Source of the DNA: Methanolobus sp. UBA32 | GTDB lineage: Archaea > Halobacteriota > Methanosarcinia > Methanosarcinales > Methanosarcinaceae | Length of the DNA stretch: 6,535 bases | Assembly: GCA_002507205.1 (NCBI GenBank) | Contig: DAZF01000063.1 | Coordinates: 18,972-25,506, forward strand | Direction: 5' to 3' | Part shown: in pieces, positions 5,830 to 6,535 of the stretch | Numbering within the stretch: the stretch's first letter is position 1 | How the letters are laid out: each line of letters begins with the position of its first letter | The notes under the pieces: model-generated | Told to the model about the DNA's origin: nothing | Seen by the model: the letters and a program-made list of their open reading frames with translations, nothing else | The model's database searches: none | Position numbers and translations under genes: made by a program

Positions 5830-5836
5830 GGTGATT
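5828..5836 (+). promoter_or_regulatory. Ribosome binding site of mtaB overlapping the mtaC stop
   Basis: AAGGTGATT begins within the TAA stop of mtaC and lies four bases before ATG 5841. AGGTGAT is a direct complement to the archaeal 16S rRNA tail. The tight spacing supports co-translation of the two subunits. Confidence 0.8.
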
Positions 5837-5840
5837 AAAA

Positions 5841-6535
5841 ATGGCAATTAACAGATTCACAACAATGGCATACTCCGAAGCTGACGAAATGGTCTTCGGT
5901 AACGCAAAGAAACCTGTAAAAGCTGGTCTCGGTCTTGAGATCGGTGCAGGATACACAACCGCAGAAGTTAACTACGCACCAAGGCCAGAAGCCGGTGAGT
6001 CCATGGAGAAACTCGTAAACGAGTACCAGAGGATCACAAAAGACATCATGGCAAGAATGGTTCAGGTAGGTTTCCCATCCGTAGTACTTGAGACAGAGCA
6101 CGTCCAGCAGATGACCAACAACCCATCATGGGGAGCAGCTGTTGCACACGCACAGAAGACCATCATGGAAGAGTACTATGAAGAATATGGAATCAAATGC
6201 GCACTGAGACACACCCCTGGTGACATCAGAGAGCACAAAGAGTTCATGGACCTCAGAGGCGACAAGATGACAGTAGTCATGGAGTCCTTCGACCAGGTCG
6301 CAGAAAGCGGCGCAGACCTTCTCTCCATTGAATCAATGGGTGGAAAGGAAATTTTCGACTACGCAGTACTCAGGAACGATGTTCCAGGTATGCTCTACGC
6401 AATCGGCTGCCTTGGCTCCATGGACATGGATTACCTCTGGCAGGAGATCGCAAAGGTCGCACAGCAGAAGGGCGTAACCGCTGCTGGTGACACAGACTGT
6501 GCACAGGCAAACACTGCAATGTTCATTGCAGGTGG
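5841..6535 (+). CDS. mtaB: Methanol:corrinoid methyltransferase MtaB (3' end outside window)
   Basis: The first 231 codons of MtaB, the zinc enzyme that activates methanol and transfers its methyl group to the Co(I) of MtaC. The family is ~460 residues with a TIM-barrel fold, so about half is present. The start MAINRFTTMAYSEADEM, the LEIGAGYT segment at 32-39 and NNPSWGA at 93-99 are typical of the family. Two of the three zinc ligands known from Methanosarcina barkeri MtaB (Glu164, Cys220, Cys269) are found at identical positions: Glu164 in SIESMGGKE and Cys220 in AGDTDCAQAN; the third lies beyond the window. It follows mtaC by 11 bases in the same operon. Ile codons are all ATC or ATT (no ATA among 12), as expected for an abundant methanogenesis enzyme. 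Confidence 0.97.
   Translation, partial: MAINRFTTMAYSEADEMVFGNAKKPVKAGLGLEIGAGYTTAEVNYAPRPEAGESMEKLVNEYQRITKDIMARMVQVGFPSVVLETEHVQQMTNNPSWGAAVAHAQKTIMEEYYEEYGIKCALRHTPGDIREHKEFMDLRGDKMTVVMESFDQVAESGADLLSIESMGGKEIFDYAVLRNDVPGMLYAIGCLGSMDMDYLWQEIAKVAQQKGVTAAGDTDCAQANTAMFIAG

Overview
The window comes from a methylotrophic methanogenic archaeon, most likely of the Methanosarcinaceae (a Methanolobus/Methanococcoides/Methanohalophilus-type genome; the genus cannot be fixed from this sequence). The evidence is a methanol-specific methyltransferase operon, mtaC-mtaB, with archaeal ribosome binding sites (AAGGAGGT, AAGGTGAT), archaeal TATA boxes and AT-rich spacers.

Layout from left to right, all genes on the + strand. 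(1) Positions 1-198 are an open frame whose first ~20 codons look like the N-terminal part of an IS200/IS605-type TnpB; it is probably a decayed, truncated remnant. (2) 209-973 is a complete but orphan mtaC paralogue with no mtaB behind it. (3) 974-1283 is a spacer carrying a 23-base near-copy of part of the mtaCB leader found ~4 kb downstream. (4) 1284-4427 encodes a 1047-residue soluble protein made almost entirely of PAS domains plus one GAF domain. Three of the PAS domains are tandem copies with an exact 125-residue period, and the protein stops at the end of its last PAS domain with no kinase or other output domain. (5) 4428-5064 is an AT-rich spacer with a T-rich terminator near its start and, at its end, a well-formed promoter and leader: a dyad, a TATA box, two hairpins, the shared 23-base element and a strong ribosome binding site. 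(6) 5065-5829 is the canonical mtaC. (7) 5841 to the window edge is mtaB, cut at codon 231.

How the parts fit. MtaB moves the methyl group of methanol to the corrinoid of MtaC; MtaA (not in the window) then passes it to coenzyme M for methanogenesis. The mtaCB pair has the codon use of a very highly expressed operon. The orphan MtaC keeps the corrinoid-binding motifs and aligns without gaps to the operon copy (~56% identity by hand count), but its codon use is quite different: 16 of 28 Ile codons are ATA, against 2 of 18 in the operon mtaC. It is therefore probably expressed at a much lower level. An orphan corrinoid protein, a kinase-less PAS/GAF sensor and a structured mtaCB leader with a partial copy beside the orphan gene together suggest a local regulatory module for methanol metabolism. 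That link is inference; the sequence proves only the adjacency and the shared element.
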